A DNA stretch of 64,000 nt from Acidocella aquatica. Its GTDB lineage: Bacteria > Pseudomonadota > Alphaproteobacteria > Acetobacterales > Acetobacteraceae. Where the stretch lies: the NCBI RefSeq assembly GCF_030160635.1, contig NZ_BSOS01000090.1, forward strand, positions 1 through 64,000. Reading direction: 5' to 3'. The translations under genes and the position numbers were made by a program. Below, piece by piece: positions 45,752 through 54,407 of this stretch (positions are counted from its first letter, which is position 1; every line of letters begins with the position of its first letter). Below the pieces are notes generated by a model, which saw only the letters and a program-made list of their open reading frames with translations, was not told where the DNA came from and ran no database searches.

Positions 45752-46771
45752 ATGTCAGATCTTGATCAGCTTTTGAACGCCCGCGGCAACACCGCCGAAC
45801 TCGGCGCCCATGCCATTGCCGCCTGTTTCGACGCTACGGGCCAGACCTGCGCCTTCGCCATGGGGGATGGCAGCCTGCGCCTGGCCACGGCGGGGCTTTG
45901 GTCCAGTGTTACGGCGCATAAGGGCGCCGTGCTCTCCCTAGCGCGCCACCCGGTGGCGCCGGGGTTTATCACCGGCGGTGATGACGGCAGGCTGCTCGCG
46001 GTGAGCCTGGAGGGCGGCATCACCGAAATTGCCCGATTCGGCTCCAAATGGGTGGATCATGTGGCGAGTTACGCCGGCAAAGTGCCGCTGCTCGCCGCCG
46101 CCGCCGGCAAGAACCTGCATCTGTTCAACGGCAAGGGCGAGGTGCTGCGCGCCCTGCCCCACCCCAGCACCGTCACCGGCATCGCTTTTGACAGCAAGGG
46201 CAAGCGCATCGCCGCGTCACATTATAACGGCGCCTCGCTTTGGTTCACCGCCTCCACCTCTGAGACGCCGCGCAAACTGGAGTGGAAGGGCAGCCATACC
46301 GGAGTCGCCATCCACCCGCAGGGCGAGGCCGTGGTGACCTCGATGCAGGAAAATGCCCTGCACGGCTGGACCCTGCCGGAAGGCAAGCACATGCGCATGG
46401 CGGGCTACCCGGCCAAGTGCGAATCCTTCGGCTTCACCCGTTCCGGGCGCTGGCTGGCCACCGCCGGGGCGGATACCATTGTGCTGTGGCCCTTCTTCGG
46501 CGGCGGGCCGATGGGCAAGGCTCCGCTGGAGCTTGGGATGGGCGACGGCATCGCCAAGCGCATCGCCTGCCATCCGGAGACCGAGGTGCTGGCCGCCGGT
46601 TTTGACACTGGCCTGCTGCTCATCGCCGATATCGCCCAGGAACATATCCTGCCGGTCTGCGGGCCGGGCCGCGGCGCCATCAGCGCGCTTGCGTGGAACC
46701 CGTCAGGCTCGCACCTCGCCTTCGGCACCGAAACCGGTTTTGCCGGGGTGGTGGATTTCTCGCGGCGGTAG
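45752..46771 (+). CDS. WD40-repeat protein
   Basis: This 339-residue protein is built of about seven beta-propeller repeats, seen as recurring blocks such as VLSLARHPVAPGFITGGDDG, VTGIAFDSKGKRIAASHYNG and ISALAWNPSGSHLAFGTETG. No signal peptide is present, so it is probably cytoplasmic and acts as a scaffold. It is divergent from the Cyc2-like gene, 202 bases away, so the FNR/FixK box could influence both. Partner proteins are unknown. Confidence 0.82.
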   Translation: MSDLDQLLNARGNTAELGAHAIAACFDATGQTCAFAMGDGSLRLATAGLWSSVTAHKGAVLSLARHPVAPGFITGGDDGRLLAVSLEGGITEIARFGSKWVDHVASYAGKVPLLAAAAGKNLHLFNGKGEVLRALPHPSTVTGIAFDSKGKRIAASHYNGASLWFTASTSETPRKLEWKGSHTGVAIHPQGEAVVTSMQENALHGWTLPEGKHMRMAGYPAKCESFGFTRSGRWLATAGADTIVLWPFFGGGPMGKAPLELGMGDGIAKRIACHPETEVLAAGFDTGLLLIADIAQEHILPVCGPGRGAISALAWNPSGSHLAFGTETGFAGVVDFSRR

Positions 46772-46787
46772 GGCGCTGGGAGGCGGG

Positions 46788-46877
46788 GACCCCAGCTTTC
46801 GCTGGGGTGACGGGGTTGGTGGAGACCCCAGCTTTCGCTGGGGTGACGGGGTTGGTCGCCGGGGTGACAGGTTTGGT
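46788..46877 (+). repeat. tandem hairpin repeats after the WD40 gene
   Basis: The 33-base unit GACCCCAGCTTTCGCTGGGG...TTGGT occurs at 46788-46820 and 46824-46856, followed by a partial third copy (46857-46877). Each full copy forms the stem ACCCCAGC/GCTGGGGT. The repeats separate the convergent WD40 and bactofilin genes and may act as terminators or REP-like sites. Confidence 0.8.
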
Positions 46878-46896
46878 GGGGTGGCGGGGGAGCGGC

Positions 46897-47490
46897 TTAA
46901 TCCTCGTGGGCGGGGAGGCCGGTGTCGGTCAGCATTTCGATCCGGCCGGTGATCTGGCCGCCGTCCTCCACCTGCAGGCGGCGGCAGCGCGCGGTGCCCA
47001 GCACGCGGCCTGAGGAGCGGACGATGAGCGCGTGGCGAGCGACGAGCGTGCCGTCGATGGTGCCGGCGACTTCGGCTTCGTCAACCTCGACTTCGCCCTT
47101 GAACAAGCCGCCCTGGGCGATGGAGAGTTCGACCAGACCATTGATCATGGCGGCTTCCACGGTGCCTTCAACCACCAGGCGTTCGGCGTCCTGCACGGTG
47201 CCCTGGACGCTGATGCCGCGGCCGACCACGAGGGTGCGGCGCTGGCCGTCATCGCGCGGGCCGGCGGCGGTGCTGCTCACGGTGGAGCGGGCCGGCACGG
47301 CGGGGGCGGCGGGGGCTGGCATATGCGGCGTGAAGGGGGAACGGGCCATCGTGGTCTCCTTGAAATTGTATTGAGCCGGGGCGGCATCGGGTTCGGCGGC
47401 CGCGGCGGCGGCTTCCGGCACGGGGGTCTCGGCAACCGGCGGCAGCGGGGCGGCGGGTTTCGGCTCTTCAGGCTTGCGTTTGTTGAACAC
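46897..47490 (-). CDS. bactofilin (polymer-forming cytoskeletal protein)
   Basis: This 197-residue protein starts with GTG at 47490 behind a strong GGAGG 4 bases away. A Pro/Ala-rich N-terminal tail (about 1-80) precedes the bactofilin beta-helix: TLVVGRGISVQGTVQDAERL, VEGTVEAAMI and GLFKGEVEVDEAEVAGTIDG. Bactofilins self-assemble without nucleotide and localise cell-wall or morphogenesis factors. No M23 peptidase gene, a common partner, is adjacent. Confidence 0.93.
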   Translation of the reverse strand: MFNKRKPEEPKPAAPLPPVAETPVPEAAAAAAEPDAAPAQYNFKETTMARSPFTPHMPAPAAPAVPARSTVSSTAAGPRDDGQRRTLVVGRGISVQGTVQDAERLVVEGTVEAAMINGLVELSIAQGGLFKGEVEVDEAEVAGTIDGTLVARHALIVRSSGRVLGTARCRRLQVEDGGQITGRIEMLTDTGLPAHED

Positions 47491-47632
47491 GAATCCTCCG
47501 TGGCACAAAAATGGTACCAATGGGCTAGCACGGGCCGCTGTACCGGGACAACCTCAGCCATGCGGCGCAAACATTTGCCCGCGCGCCAGCAGCAGTGGTA
47601 TCGCCGGGCGCAAAACCCTTGGAGAGAGCAGC

Positions 47633-48610
47633 ATGGCCGTCACCCGTTACGATATCACCGGCATCGGCAATGCCATCGTTGATCTCTTGTTACCAACTGA
47701 TGACGCATTTTTAAACCGGCATGACATGCCCAAGGGCAGCATGTCGCTGATTGATGCCGACACCGCCACCAGACTCACCGCCGCCATGCAGGGCGGGTTG
47801 ACGGCCTCGGGCGGCTCGGTTGCCAACACCTGCGCGGTGGCCGCGGCACTTGGCGCGCGCGTCGCCTTCCTTGGCAAGGTTGCGGCGGATGAGATGGGCG
47901 AGACGTTCCGCCGCGAGATCACCGCGCACGGCGTGCACTTCCCCACCGCGCCGCTGCAGGCGCATATCCCCACCGCGCGGTGCCTCATTCTGGTTACGCC
48001 GGACGGCCAGCGCACCATGAACACCTACCTGGGCGCGGGCGGCGAATTCTCGCTGGCCGACCTGGACGAGACCGTGATCGCCGCCTCCGCCGTGACCTAT
48101 CTGGAGGGCTATCTGTTCGACCCGCCGGCGGCCCAGGCCGCCTTCGCCGAAGCCGCCAGAACCGCGCGCGCGGCGGGGCAGAAAACGGCACTCTCGCTCT
48201 CCGATGCGTTCTGCGTGGACCGCCACCGCGATGGCTTCCGCCGCCTCATCGCCGAGGGTATCGACATCATCTTCGCCAACGAAGCGGAAATCTGCAGCCT
48301 GTATCAGCGCAATGATTTTGCCGAGGCGGCCGCCGAGGCCGCGCGCGATATCAAACTCGCGGTGCTCACCCGCAGCGAGGCTGGCAGCATCATCCTGCAC
48401 GAGGGCACGCAAACCCATGTCGCCGCGGCGCCAACCCAGGTGGTCGACACCACAGGCGCGGGCGATGCCTATGCCGCGGGCTTCCTCACCGCCTACACCA
48501 AGGGCGGGAGCCTGCACGCCGCCGGTACGCTGGGCGCCAGCGCGGCGGCACTGGCGATCAGCCGGATCGGCGCGCGCCCACCGGCCAATGAGCTGAAAGC
48601 CCTGGCGTAA
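47633..48610 (+). CDS. PfkB-family kinase, adenosine kinase type
   Basis: This 325-residue ribokinase-family enzyme begins YDITGIGNAIVDLLLPTDD and has the dinucleotide GGSVANTCAVAAALG and the catalytic/anion-hole DTTGAGDAYAAGF near residue 275. This form of the N-terminus matches alphaproteobacterial adenosine kinases, which make AMP from adenosine; another sugar or nucleoside substrate is possible. GGAGAGA precedes the ATG. The TSUP gene follows after 5 bases. Confidence 0.85.
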   Translation: MAVTRYDITGIGNAIVDLLLPTDDAFLNRHDMPKGSMSLIDADTATRLTAAMQGGLTASGGSVANTCAVAAALGARVAFLGKVAADEMGETFRREITAHGVHFPTAPLQAHIPTARCLILVTPDGQRTMNTYLGAGGEFSLADLDETVIAASAVTYLEGYLFDPPAAQAAFAEAARTARAAGQKTALSLSDAFCVDRHRDGFRRLIAEGIDIIFANEAEICSLYQRNDFAEAAAEAARDIKLAVLTRSEAGSIILHEGTQTHVAAAPTQVVDTTGAGDAYAAGFLTAYTKGGSLHAAGTLGASAAALAISRIGARPPANELKALA

Positions 48611-48615
48611 TCCAC

Positions 48616-49368
48616 ATGATCCCGGCCCTCATTCTCCTGGCGCTGGCCTCGTTCATCGCCGGCGCGCAAAATGCGCTGGCGGGCGGCGGTTCGTTTCTGG
48701 TCTTCCCGGCGCTGCTGTTCGCCGGGCTTAACCCGCTCGCCGCCAACATCACCTCCACCATCGCGCTGTTCCCCGGCCAGGTGACAACCTCGCTCGCCGG
48801 GCGCAGCCTGGTGGAGGGGGCGGCTGGGCTTTCCATCCGCATGCTGGTTGGCATCAGCCTGGTTGGCGGGGGGATTGGCGCGGTTTTGCTGCTGGCCACG
48901 CCGGTGAGCATTTTCACCCATCTCGTGCCTTATCTGGTTCTGTTCGCCACCGCGGTTTTCGCCTGGGGCAGTTTTGCCGCGAAAAAGCGCGCCGAGGATG
49001 AGCCCGCGCACATCACCCCGCGCGGCGCCATGGTGGCGCAGTTGCTCATCGCGATCTACGGTGGCTATTTTGGCGGCGGCATCGGTATTCTGATGCTGGC
49101 GGCGCTCACCGCGGCCGGGCTCTCCGTGCGCCACGCCGGGGCGACCAAGAACATGCTCGCCGGTGTCATCAATGTTGCCGCTGTTGTCATATTCATTGTG
49201 CAAACCAGCATCCATTGGCGGCTTGTGCTGCTGGTGGCGATCGCCGCCATCGGCGGCGGCCAGGTTGGCGTTTATATGCTCCGGCGCATCAACGAGACGG
49301 TGCTGCGCATCGGCATCACCGCCATTGGCATCCTGCTCACCATCGGTCTGTTTCTGCACGCAGGCTGA
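48616..49368 (+). CDS. TSUP-family (TauE/SafE) membrane transporter
   Basis: This 250-residue protein has about eight hydrophobic spans. The family signature is present twice, as GAQNALAGGGSFLVFPALL with NPLAANITSTIALFPGQV, and as YGGYFGGGIGILMLAAL. TSUP proteins export sulfite, sulfoacetate or other organosulfur anions; the substrate here is unknown. It is probably co-transcribed with the kinase. Confidence 0.88.
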   Translation: MIPALILLALASFIAGAQNALAGGGSFLVFPALLFAGLNPLAANITSTIALFPGQVTTSLAGRSLVEGAAGLSIRMLVGISLVGGGIGAVLLLATPVSIFTHLVPYLVLFATAVFAWGSFAAKKRAEDEPAHITPRGAMVAQLLIAIYGGYFGGGIGILMLAALTAAGLSVRHAGATKNMLAGVINVAAVVIFIVQTSIHWRLVLLVAIAAIGGGQVGVYMLRRINETVLRIGITAIGILLTIGLFLHAG

Positions 49369-49799
49369 GGCTGGCGGGGGTGATGATTTATAAAAAACCC
49401 GTCACATTTACGTTTGTCAGGGTAAAGTCCGGCGAGACGGCTTGCCGCCGGAAATGCATCCCCTAGATCAATATTGGTTTAGCTTGAATCACCCGATTCA
49501 AGCTAAACCAATGAAATTGATCGTAAAACATAAGGTTGAGCGTGATTGACGTGAGGCAATCACGCTCTAGAGTGCAATGACTTCAAATTTACCCGCTTTG
49601 CGGGCCAATTTGAAGTCTGAATCGCCCTCTATCCTAATAATCGAGAGGCGGATTCAGGCATGAGATGTCATCCGGCTCTGGAACTCAAACGCTTGCATAT
49701 ATTCAGTTATTCAGGACAATTCGTCATTATCTCATGACCGTTTCGCATCGTGCCAATTTTGGAGCCGGCCTTGAACCTCGCAAGAGGTGCCGTACCCCC
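49369..49799. other. 431-base non-coding interval
   Basis: The first 94 bases show nothing recognisable apart from a short AT-rich patch. Repeat copy R4 occupies 49463-49658. The remainder is the leader of the outer-membrane protein gene at 49800. An ATG at 49665 would extend that gene but would spoil its signal peptide. Confidence 0.7.
49463..49658 (+). repeat. variable-core palindromic intergenic element, copy R4
   Basis: It contains a perfect 18-bp stem (49473-49490 with 49495-49512), hairpin B with GAGCGTGATTG/CAATCACGCTC (49538-49567) and a second A unit TAGAGTGCAATGACTTC...GACTTCAAATT/AATTTGAAGTC...TCTGAATCGCCCTC (49568-49629). An inverted copy of that last end follows (AGAGGCGGATTCAG, to 49658). 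The flanks match the other copies, while all stem sequences differ from them. Confidence 0.85.
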
Positions 49800-50567
49800 A
49801 TGGCGGCCCGGCGCATCGGGAGCTGCCTGTTGTTGGGGCTGGCGCTGCCGGCGGCGGCGCGGGCGGACCCGGCGAGGCCGTTCAGCATCAATGTCGAGCC
49901 GTCGTATTTCGGCGGGACGTTCGGAACATCGAACACCGTTAGCGTTTACGAAGTGCCGGTGACTTTTGAGTATCATGGCGCGCGGCTGCGCATGCGCCTG
50001 GAGATTCCCTATATCGCGTTGACGGGGGCGGGGCTTCTGAGCGGCGGTTCGGTTATCCAGACAAGTGGCCACCCTGTATGGCGCACCGGGCTTGGGGATA
50101 TCTGGGTTGGCGGCGATTACCGCGTGCTTGATACCGCCGGGTACCGGCCTTCCGTCAGACCCTATGTGAAAGTTAAGATACCGACCGCCTCGCGCGCCCA
50201 GGGGCTTGGCACCGGACGGCCCGATATTGAGTTTGGCAGCCATTTTGAATGGAATTTGGATGGCAGGATTCTGCCCTACGCGCGGGCCGGCTACAGGGTG
50301 GTTGGGCAGGCGCCCGGGCTGAAGCTGCGGAACGCCTTTACGTTCGAGGCCGGGGCCAGCGTGGTTGTACCCCACCATGGCTATGTGACAGCCTTGTTCC
50401 TTGATAGCGGAACACTCCAGCGCGGGGCCGGACCGGCCGAACAGTTGATTGGGGCGTATACCGTCCGGCTTACAGCGGCGCTTGAGTTTCAGACCTATCT
50501 CACCCGCGGCCTGACACCCAACAGCCCTGCGTTCGGTGCGGGAATGGGGCTGACCGAGAAATTCTGA
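49800..50567 (+). CDS. outer-membrane beta-barrel protein
   Basis: This 255-residue protein starts at the ATG at 49800 with AGAGGTG upstream. The signal peptide is MAARRIGSCLLLGLALPA with AARAD at the cleavage site. The mature protein shows alternating strands and turns (FEYHGARLRMRLEIPYIALTG, GLGDIWVGGDYRV) and ends in Phe, as barrel proteins do. The pattern resembles MetA-pathway transporters like the protein at 205-1143, but with little direct similarity. Function unknown. Confidence 0.72.
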   Translation: MAARRIGSCLLLGLALPAAARADPARPFSINVEPSYFGGTFGTSNTVSVYEVPVTFEYHGARLRMRLEIPYIALTGAGLLSGGSVIQTSGHPVWRTGLGDIWVGGDYRVLDTAGYRPSVRPYVKVKIPTASRAQGLGTGRPDIEFGSHFEWNLDGRILPYARAGYRVVGQAPGLKLRNAFTFEAGASVVVPHHGYVTALFLDSGTLQRGAGPAEQLIGAYTVRLTAALEFQTYLTRGLTPNSPAFGAGMGLTEKF

Positions 50568-50581
50568 GCCCGGGTTTACCA

Positions 50582-50609
50582 CTGATTATGCACCGGAACG
50601 CATAATCAG
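50582..50609 (+). terminator. hairpin after the outer-membrane protein gene
   Basis: CTGATTATGC and GCATAATCAG form a perfect 10-bp stem with an 8-base loop, 14 bases after the stop. No T tract follows, so termination is uncertain. Confidence 0.5.
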
Positions 50610-50747
50610 GCGGTGATTGCCACACGCACTTGACCGTGGGACTTTCTTCCACGATAATCGAGCCAAGCCTTCATACCTGCCAGGCTGAAGCGCGTTTAGC
50701 GCGCGCAGGCTGGTGGTTTGTCCTGCAACCCGTTTGGAGCATTTTCG

Positions 50748-51617
50748 GTGAACCGTCGTAGCGCTGACTCATCGGGCCGCGATCACCAGCCGGCTGAACA
50801 AGGCGGCCTGGCGAATTCACCGGGCATGCGCATGCGGGCCTGCGCCGTTTGTGAAAATGGCGGCAGGGCCGCACGGGCGCTGGCCTATGCGAAGGTGGGC
50901 AGGCACCTTGTTGAATGCGTGAACTGCGGATTTACTTATGTTCCGGTAGCGCCCGGCGCCGCGGCGCAAACGCATGCCGCGCGCGATGGCCGGTTGCTCC
51001 TGGGTGATCGGCTTCTGAACTGGCTGGACCGCGCGACCTGTTGGCGGAGGTTTATGTTTTCTCCGCTGGAGCCTTATGAGATATTGAACAAACTTGGCCC
51101 GGATTCCGGAAATGTGGTTGATGTCGGCTGTCACCGGGATAATCTCCGGCTCATTTCCCGGCGGTTTTCCATCTATGGCCTGGAGGCATTCCCGGCATTT
51201 TCGGTGCGTACCCGCACGGAGGCCACGCAATCAGGCGCGACGGTTTTAAGCACCACGGCGGCCGAAGGGTTATCGCGGTTTCCTGACCGTTCGCTGGCCG
51301 GGGTGGTGCTGCATTCGCATCTGGAGCGCGATCCCGATGCGCGCAGCGTGGTTGAACTGCTCGGCCAAAAGCTCAGATTTGATGGCCTCGCGGTATTGAA
51401 ACTTGCCAACTACGGCTCACTTAACCGGCGTTTCATGGGAAAGCGGTGGTATAAATTCAATTTTCCTGAATACCTCAATTATTTCAGAAAGCGTGATATT
51501 TCCGCCCTGGCATCGCATTTTGGATTGGAGGCTTCTTTTCCCTTCATGCTTTCACTTCCCACGGATGATAATTTCATCGCGATTTTGAAACCAACCATCC
51601 CGATTGAGATATATTAA
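50748..51617 (+). CDS. class I SAM-dependent methyltransferase with N-terminal zinc-ribbon
   Basis: Start is taken as GTG at 50748 (GGAG 9 bases upstream), giving 289 residues. A TTG at 50718 and an ATG at 50826 are alternatives. Cys pairs CAVCEN and CVNCG (about residues 31-57) precede a methyltransferase core with VVDVGCHRDNLRLISRRFSI, then AGVVLHSHLERDPDAR. This architecture resembles sugar or lipid methyltransferases in envelope loci. Codon use is less GC-rich than neighbours, especially in the last third, which suggests acquisition by transfer. Confidence 0.7.
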   Translation: MNRRSADSSGRDHQPAEQGGLANSPGMRMRACAVCENGGRAARALAYAKVGRHLVECVNCGFTYVPVAPGAAAQTHAARDGRLLLGDRLLNWLDRATCWRRFMFSPLEPYEILNKLGPDSGNVVDVGCHRDNLRLISRRFSIYGLEAFPAFSVRTRTEATQSGATVLSTTAAEGLSRFPDRSLAGVVLHSHLERDPDARSVVELLGQKLRFDGLAVLKLANYGSLNRRFMGKRWYKFNFPEYLNYFRKRDISALASHFGLEASFPFMLSLPTDDNFIAILKPTIPIEIY

Positions 51618-52297
51618 TGGTTTTTTAATAAGACATGCTTCGCCCACCGATTGTGGACCGGCTGAATCGTAGCGCAGCAGGAGATTTCCGTGAATTGCGC
51701 TTGCGGTATGGCGGGAATGAAAAAACGGGCTTTTTTTCGCTGACGGACTCACCCAAACACCAACCATCTTCATCAAACACGAAGGACACGCGGCATTGTC
51801 ACCTTTCATCGTCATATTCAAATCCATGTCTGCGCTTGATCATATTTTATTTGGAATCGTCACGGCCTTTGCCTTGTCGGCATGCCGGTTCATCAACCGG
51901 GATATTTCGGTTGTGGGAGATTTTCTGGCTGTCGCTTTTCCGCTCTGTGCATTTTTGCTCATGCTGATACCGGTTAAGGTTCTCATCCGGGTAAAAAGCA
52001 ATTTTCGCAGCCAGGCGGCGATGTTGCGCTCCGGCACGGGGGCCACGCCCGGCGTTGGGGCTTAATGGCGGGTGTTTCAATTTTAGATTGAAATAGCCTG
52101 CAAACATGCCAATGACCGTCAGGTCATTTTCCGCAATAACCCGGCGGATTTCGCGCCGCGGGGCTTGCAAAACGGTGACAGCAAGCTATGTGGAACAAAT
52201 GCCCACAAATTTGCGGCGGCAGGATTAAGCAGGGAAAATAATGCGGGCACGCGGAGCTTATTGCCGGACCCGCCGGGAAGGAAGAGTTTAGGAGTTA
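51618..52297. other. 680-base lower-GC interval with small hairpins
   Basis: This stretch is clearly richer in A and T than the window average. It has short palindromes: GAAAAAA/TTTTTTTC near 51720, TTTCAAT/ATTGAAA near 52075-52093 and AATGACC/GGTCATT at 52111-52128. One small possible membrane-protein gene (51826-52065) is listed separately. No other gene, tRNA or mobile-element remnant is recognised. Confidence 0.65.
51826..52065 (+). CDS. possible small membrane protein
   Basis: A 79-residue frame starts at ATG 51826 and encodes two hydrophobic stretches (HILFGIVTAFALSAC and LAVAFPLCAFLLMLIPVKV) and a basic tail. There is no convincing ribosome-binding site and no recognised family, so it may not be real. 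It follows the methyltransferase in the lower-GC patch. Confidence 0.35.
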   Translation: MSALDHILFGIVTAFALSACRFINRDISVVGDFLAVAFPLCAFLLMLIPVKVLIRVKSNFRSQAAMLRSGTGATPGVGA

Positions 52298-53119
52298 ATG
52301 GAAGCAGACGTTGAAACCATGGTGCGCCGCTTGCTCAGCCCGCTCATCGTTTATCTGATGCGGCGCGGGGTGGGTTATATCGCGCTGCGCGATCTGCTGA
52401 AAAAAATTTATGTCGAGGAGGCGCTCGGCCGCCACACCGCTGAGGAAGCGCCGACGGACAGCACTATCAGCCTGGTCACTGGAATTAACCGCCGCGAGGT
52501 GAAGCGCCTGCGCGATGATGCGCTGCAGGCGCGCAAAAGCGAGGTCCGCGACCCGATGGCAGGCGTCAACATGGCGGCGCGGGTTGTGGCAACCTGGGTT
52601 TCGGCCCCGGTGTTTCTTGATGCGCACGGCGAACCCCGCCATCTCGGCACGCGCGGCAGTGACGCGGAGCCCAATTTCGACTCGTTGCTGCGGGCCGCCA
52701 AGGTTGATGTGCGCGCCCGCACGGTGATCGAGGAGCTGAACCGGGCCGGTATCGTCGAGCGTGACGATGAGGACCATTTGTATCTGCTGCGGGCGGCGTT
52801 CACGCCGGGGACGCCGAAGGACAAAATGCTGTTTCTTGCCGCCAATGTCAGCGATCATCTGCGCAGTGCGCTGCATAACCTGGCCCCTGATGAGCCGCCG
52901 TTCATCGAGCGCGCACTCTTTCATAACGGGATCAGCGCGCGCCAGCTAGAGGCGGTGCGCCCCGCGCTCTCCACGATGGCTGACAGGATGCTCCGGCGGG
53001 CCAACGAGAAACTGCTGGAAAGCAGTGCCGATTCGCCGGCCGCCGATGCCGGGTTGCCGCTGAAACGGCTGCGGCTGGGCGTGTATTATTACGAAACCAG
53101 CGCCGAAGACCAACCCTGA
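52298..53119 (+). CDS. DUF6502 family protein
   Basis: This 273-residue soluble protein has an ATG behind TTAGGAG. The N-terminal half (LLSPLIVYLMRRGVGYIALR, then STISLVTGINRREVKRLRDD) reads like a winged-helix or helix-turn-helix domain. The later part has VIEELNRAGIVE and LFLAANVSDHLRSALHNL. This matches DUF6502, of unknown function. The gene is 1 base from a DUF5666 secreted protein gene. The HTH-like region suggests a regulatory role (inference). Confidence 0.75.
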   Translation: MEADVETMVRRLLSPLIVYLMRRGVGYIALRDLLKKIYVEEALGRHTAEEAPTDSTISLVTGINRREVKRLRDDALQARKSEVRDPMAGVNMAARVVATWVSAPVFLDAHGEPRHLGTRGSDAEPNFDSLLRAAKVDVRARTVIEELNRAGIVERDDEDHLYLLRAAFTPGTPKDKMLFLAANVSDHLRSALHNLAPDEPPFIERALFHNGISARQLEAVRPALSTMADRMLRRANEKLLESSADSPAADAGLPLKRLRLGVYYYETSAEDQP

Positions 53120-53120
53120 C

Positions 53121-54407
53121 ATGAATGTTCTCCCGCAAACCCGCATCAAGGCTTCGCGCTGCGCCGGGATGTTCCCGCTTGGGCTGGCGCTCGCCCTGTT
53201 ATGGGCATGCGCGGTGGTACTCCCCGCGCCGGCGCGGGCGCAAACCAGTGAAACCGGCGGCATTGGCGGCACCGGGATCAGCGCGGGGACCGGCGGCATC
53301 GGCGGCACCGGGATCAGCGCCGGAACGGGCGGCATTGGCGGCACCGGCATTGCGCGCTCCGGCATGCCGGTCACCGGGTATGGGCCGATCCAGGCCTTTG
53401 GCAGCGTGTTCGTGAACGGCCGTGAATATGCCATCGACGGCCGGACGCTGGTGATGATTGATGGCGCTCCGGCCACGGTATCGGCGTTGCGCGTGGGTGA
53501 TATCGCCAATGTAAGGGGCGTCATCACCACGGCGCGCGGCGGCTACGCCAGGGAAATCGCCATTGTGCACCCGATCATCGGCCAGGTGACGGATATCGCC
53601 CCGGATGGCGCCAGCGCCACCGTGCTCGGGCAGCATGTGGTCGCGCCACCCGGCCAGACGCCCTTTGCCGGGATCACCCCCGGCGCCCTGGTTGCGGTCT
53701 CCGCGCTGCCCAGGCCCTCGGGCGACTGGGTGGCGCAACGGATAACCCGGCTGCCGCCCGGCAATCATTTCCAGCTTGCGGCGGTCGTCACATCGCTGGC
53801 GCCTGGGCGGCTGGCGGTCGCCGGCACCAGTATTCTGGCGCAGCCCAGCCTCACGGCACGGCTCTCCGCCGGTGAGCGGGTTATCGTTAGCGGAAGCTTG
53901 AGCGCGCAGGGCCTGCGGGCCGATACCGCCCTGCCCGCCCCGGTTGCGCTGGGCCAGCCGGGAGGCGTGGTCGAGGTGCGCGGTTATTTCCAGACCAATG
54001 CAAAGGGGCAGCTGGTCACCGCCGATGGTCTGCTCGCCTCCGGCGCGCCGGCCGGGCTGCATCTGAACGGCCAGAATCTGGTCGAAATTCAGGGCGAGCT
54101 GACCGCCGCCGATTCGATCAGCATCGACCTGATCGATACTGAAATGCTCGATGCGGAGGATTGGACCGGCGCGCCGGCAAGCCGCGCGGGACCGGCGGTT
54201 GCCACACCACAGCGCGGCGAGGAACCCGCCGAAGACCTGCAAAAGCCGGAGACGGGTGTTAAGCCAGCGTCACAGAAACCAGATGCTTCCGATGTGAACA
54301 GGGCGCCGGAAACCGGCCCAGAGCACACCGTGCCAGAGGTTGAAACGCCCGACATTGAAGCGCCGGACGTTGAAACGCCTGAAATTGAGAGTCCGTCAAA
54401 GGATTAG
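53121..54407 (+). CDS. secreted DUF5666 protein with glycine-rich 12-residue repeats
   Basis: This 428-residue protein has a signal peptide (hydrophobic about 17-35, PARA before the cleavage site). Three copies of GGIGGTGISAGT follow (about 45-80). Several DUF5666-type beta domains come next (QAFGSVFVNGREYAIDGRTL, and later repeats of the same kind). The C-terminal tail is acidic and Pro-rich, with a pentapeptide pattern such as ETPDIEAPDVETPEIESP. It is exported, perhaps to the cell surface. It follows the DUF6502 gene by 1 base, so the two form one operon. Its TAG stop is the beginning of repeat R5. Function unknown. Confidence 0.75.
   Translation: MNVLPQTRIKASRCAGMFPLGLALALLWACAVVLPAPARAQTSETGGIGGTGISAGTGGIGGTGISAGTGGIGGTGIARSGMPVTGYGPIQAFGSVFVNGREYAIDGRTLVMIDGAPATVSALRVGDIANVRGVITTARGGYAREIAIVHPIIGQVTDIAPDGASATVLGQHVVAPPGQTPFAGITPGALVAVSALPRPSGDWVAQRITRLPPGNHFQLAAVVTSLAPGRLAVAGTSILAQPSLTARLSAGERVIVSGSLSAQGLRADTALPAPVALGQPGGVVEVRGYFQTNAKGQLVTADGLLASGAPAGLHLNGQNLVEIQGELTAADSISIDLIDTEMLDAEDWTGAPASRAGPAVATPQRGEEPAEDLQKPETGVKPASQKPDASDVNRAPETGPEHTVPEVETPDIEAPDVETPEIESPSKD
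53253..53352 (+). repeat. 36-bp coding tandem repeats (GGIGGTGISAGT)
   Basis: Three consecutive 36-base units, two full and one partial, encode the glycine-rich 12-residue repeat just after the signal peptide. They are almost identical at the DNA level, so copy number may vary between strains. Confidence 0.85.

Noticed and set aside
46788-46877. CRISPR array
   Set aside because: The units are adjacent, with spacers of a few bases and internal hairpins. There are no cas genes in the window.
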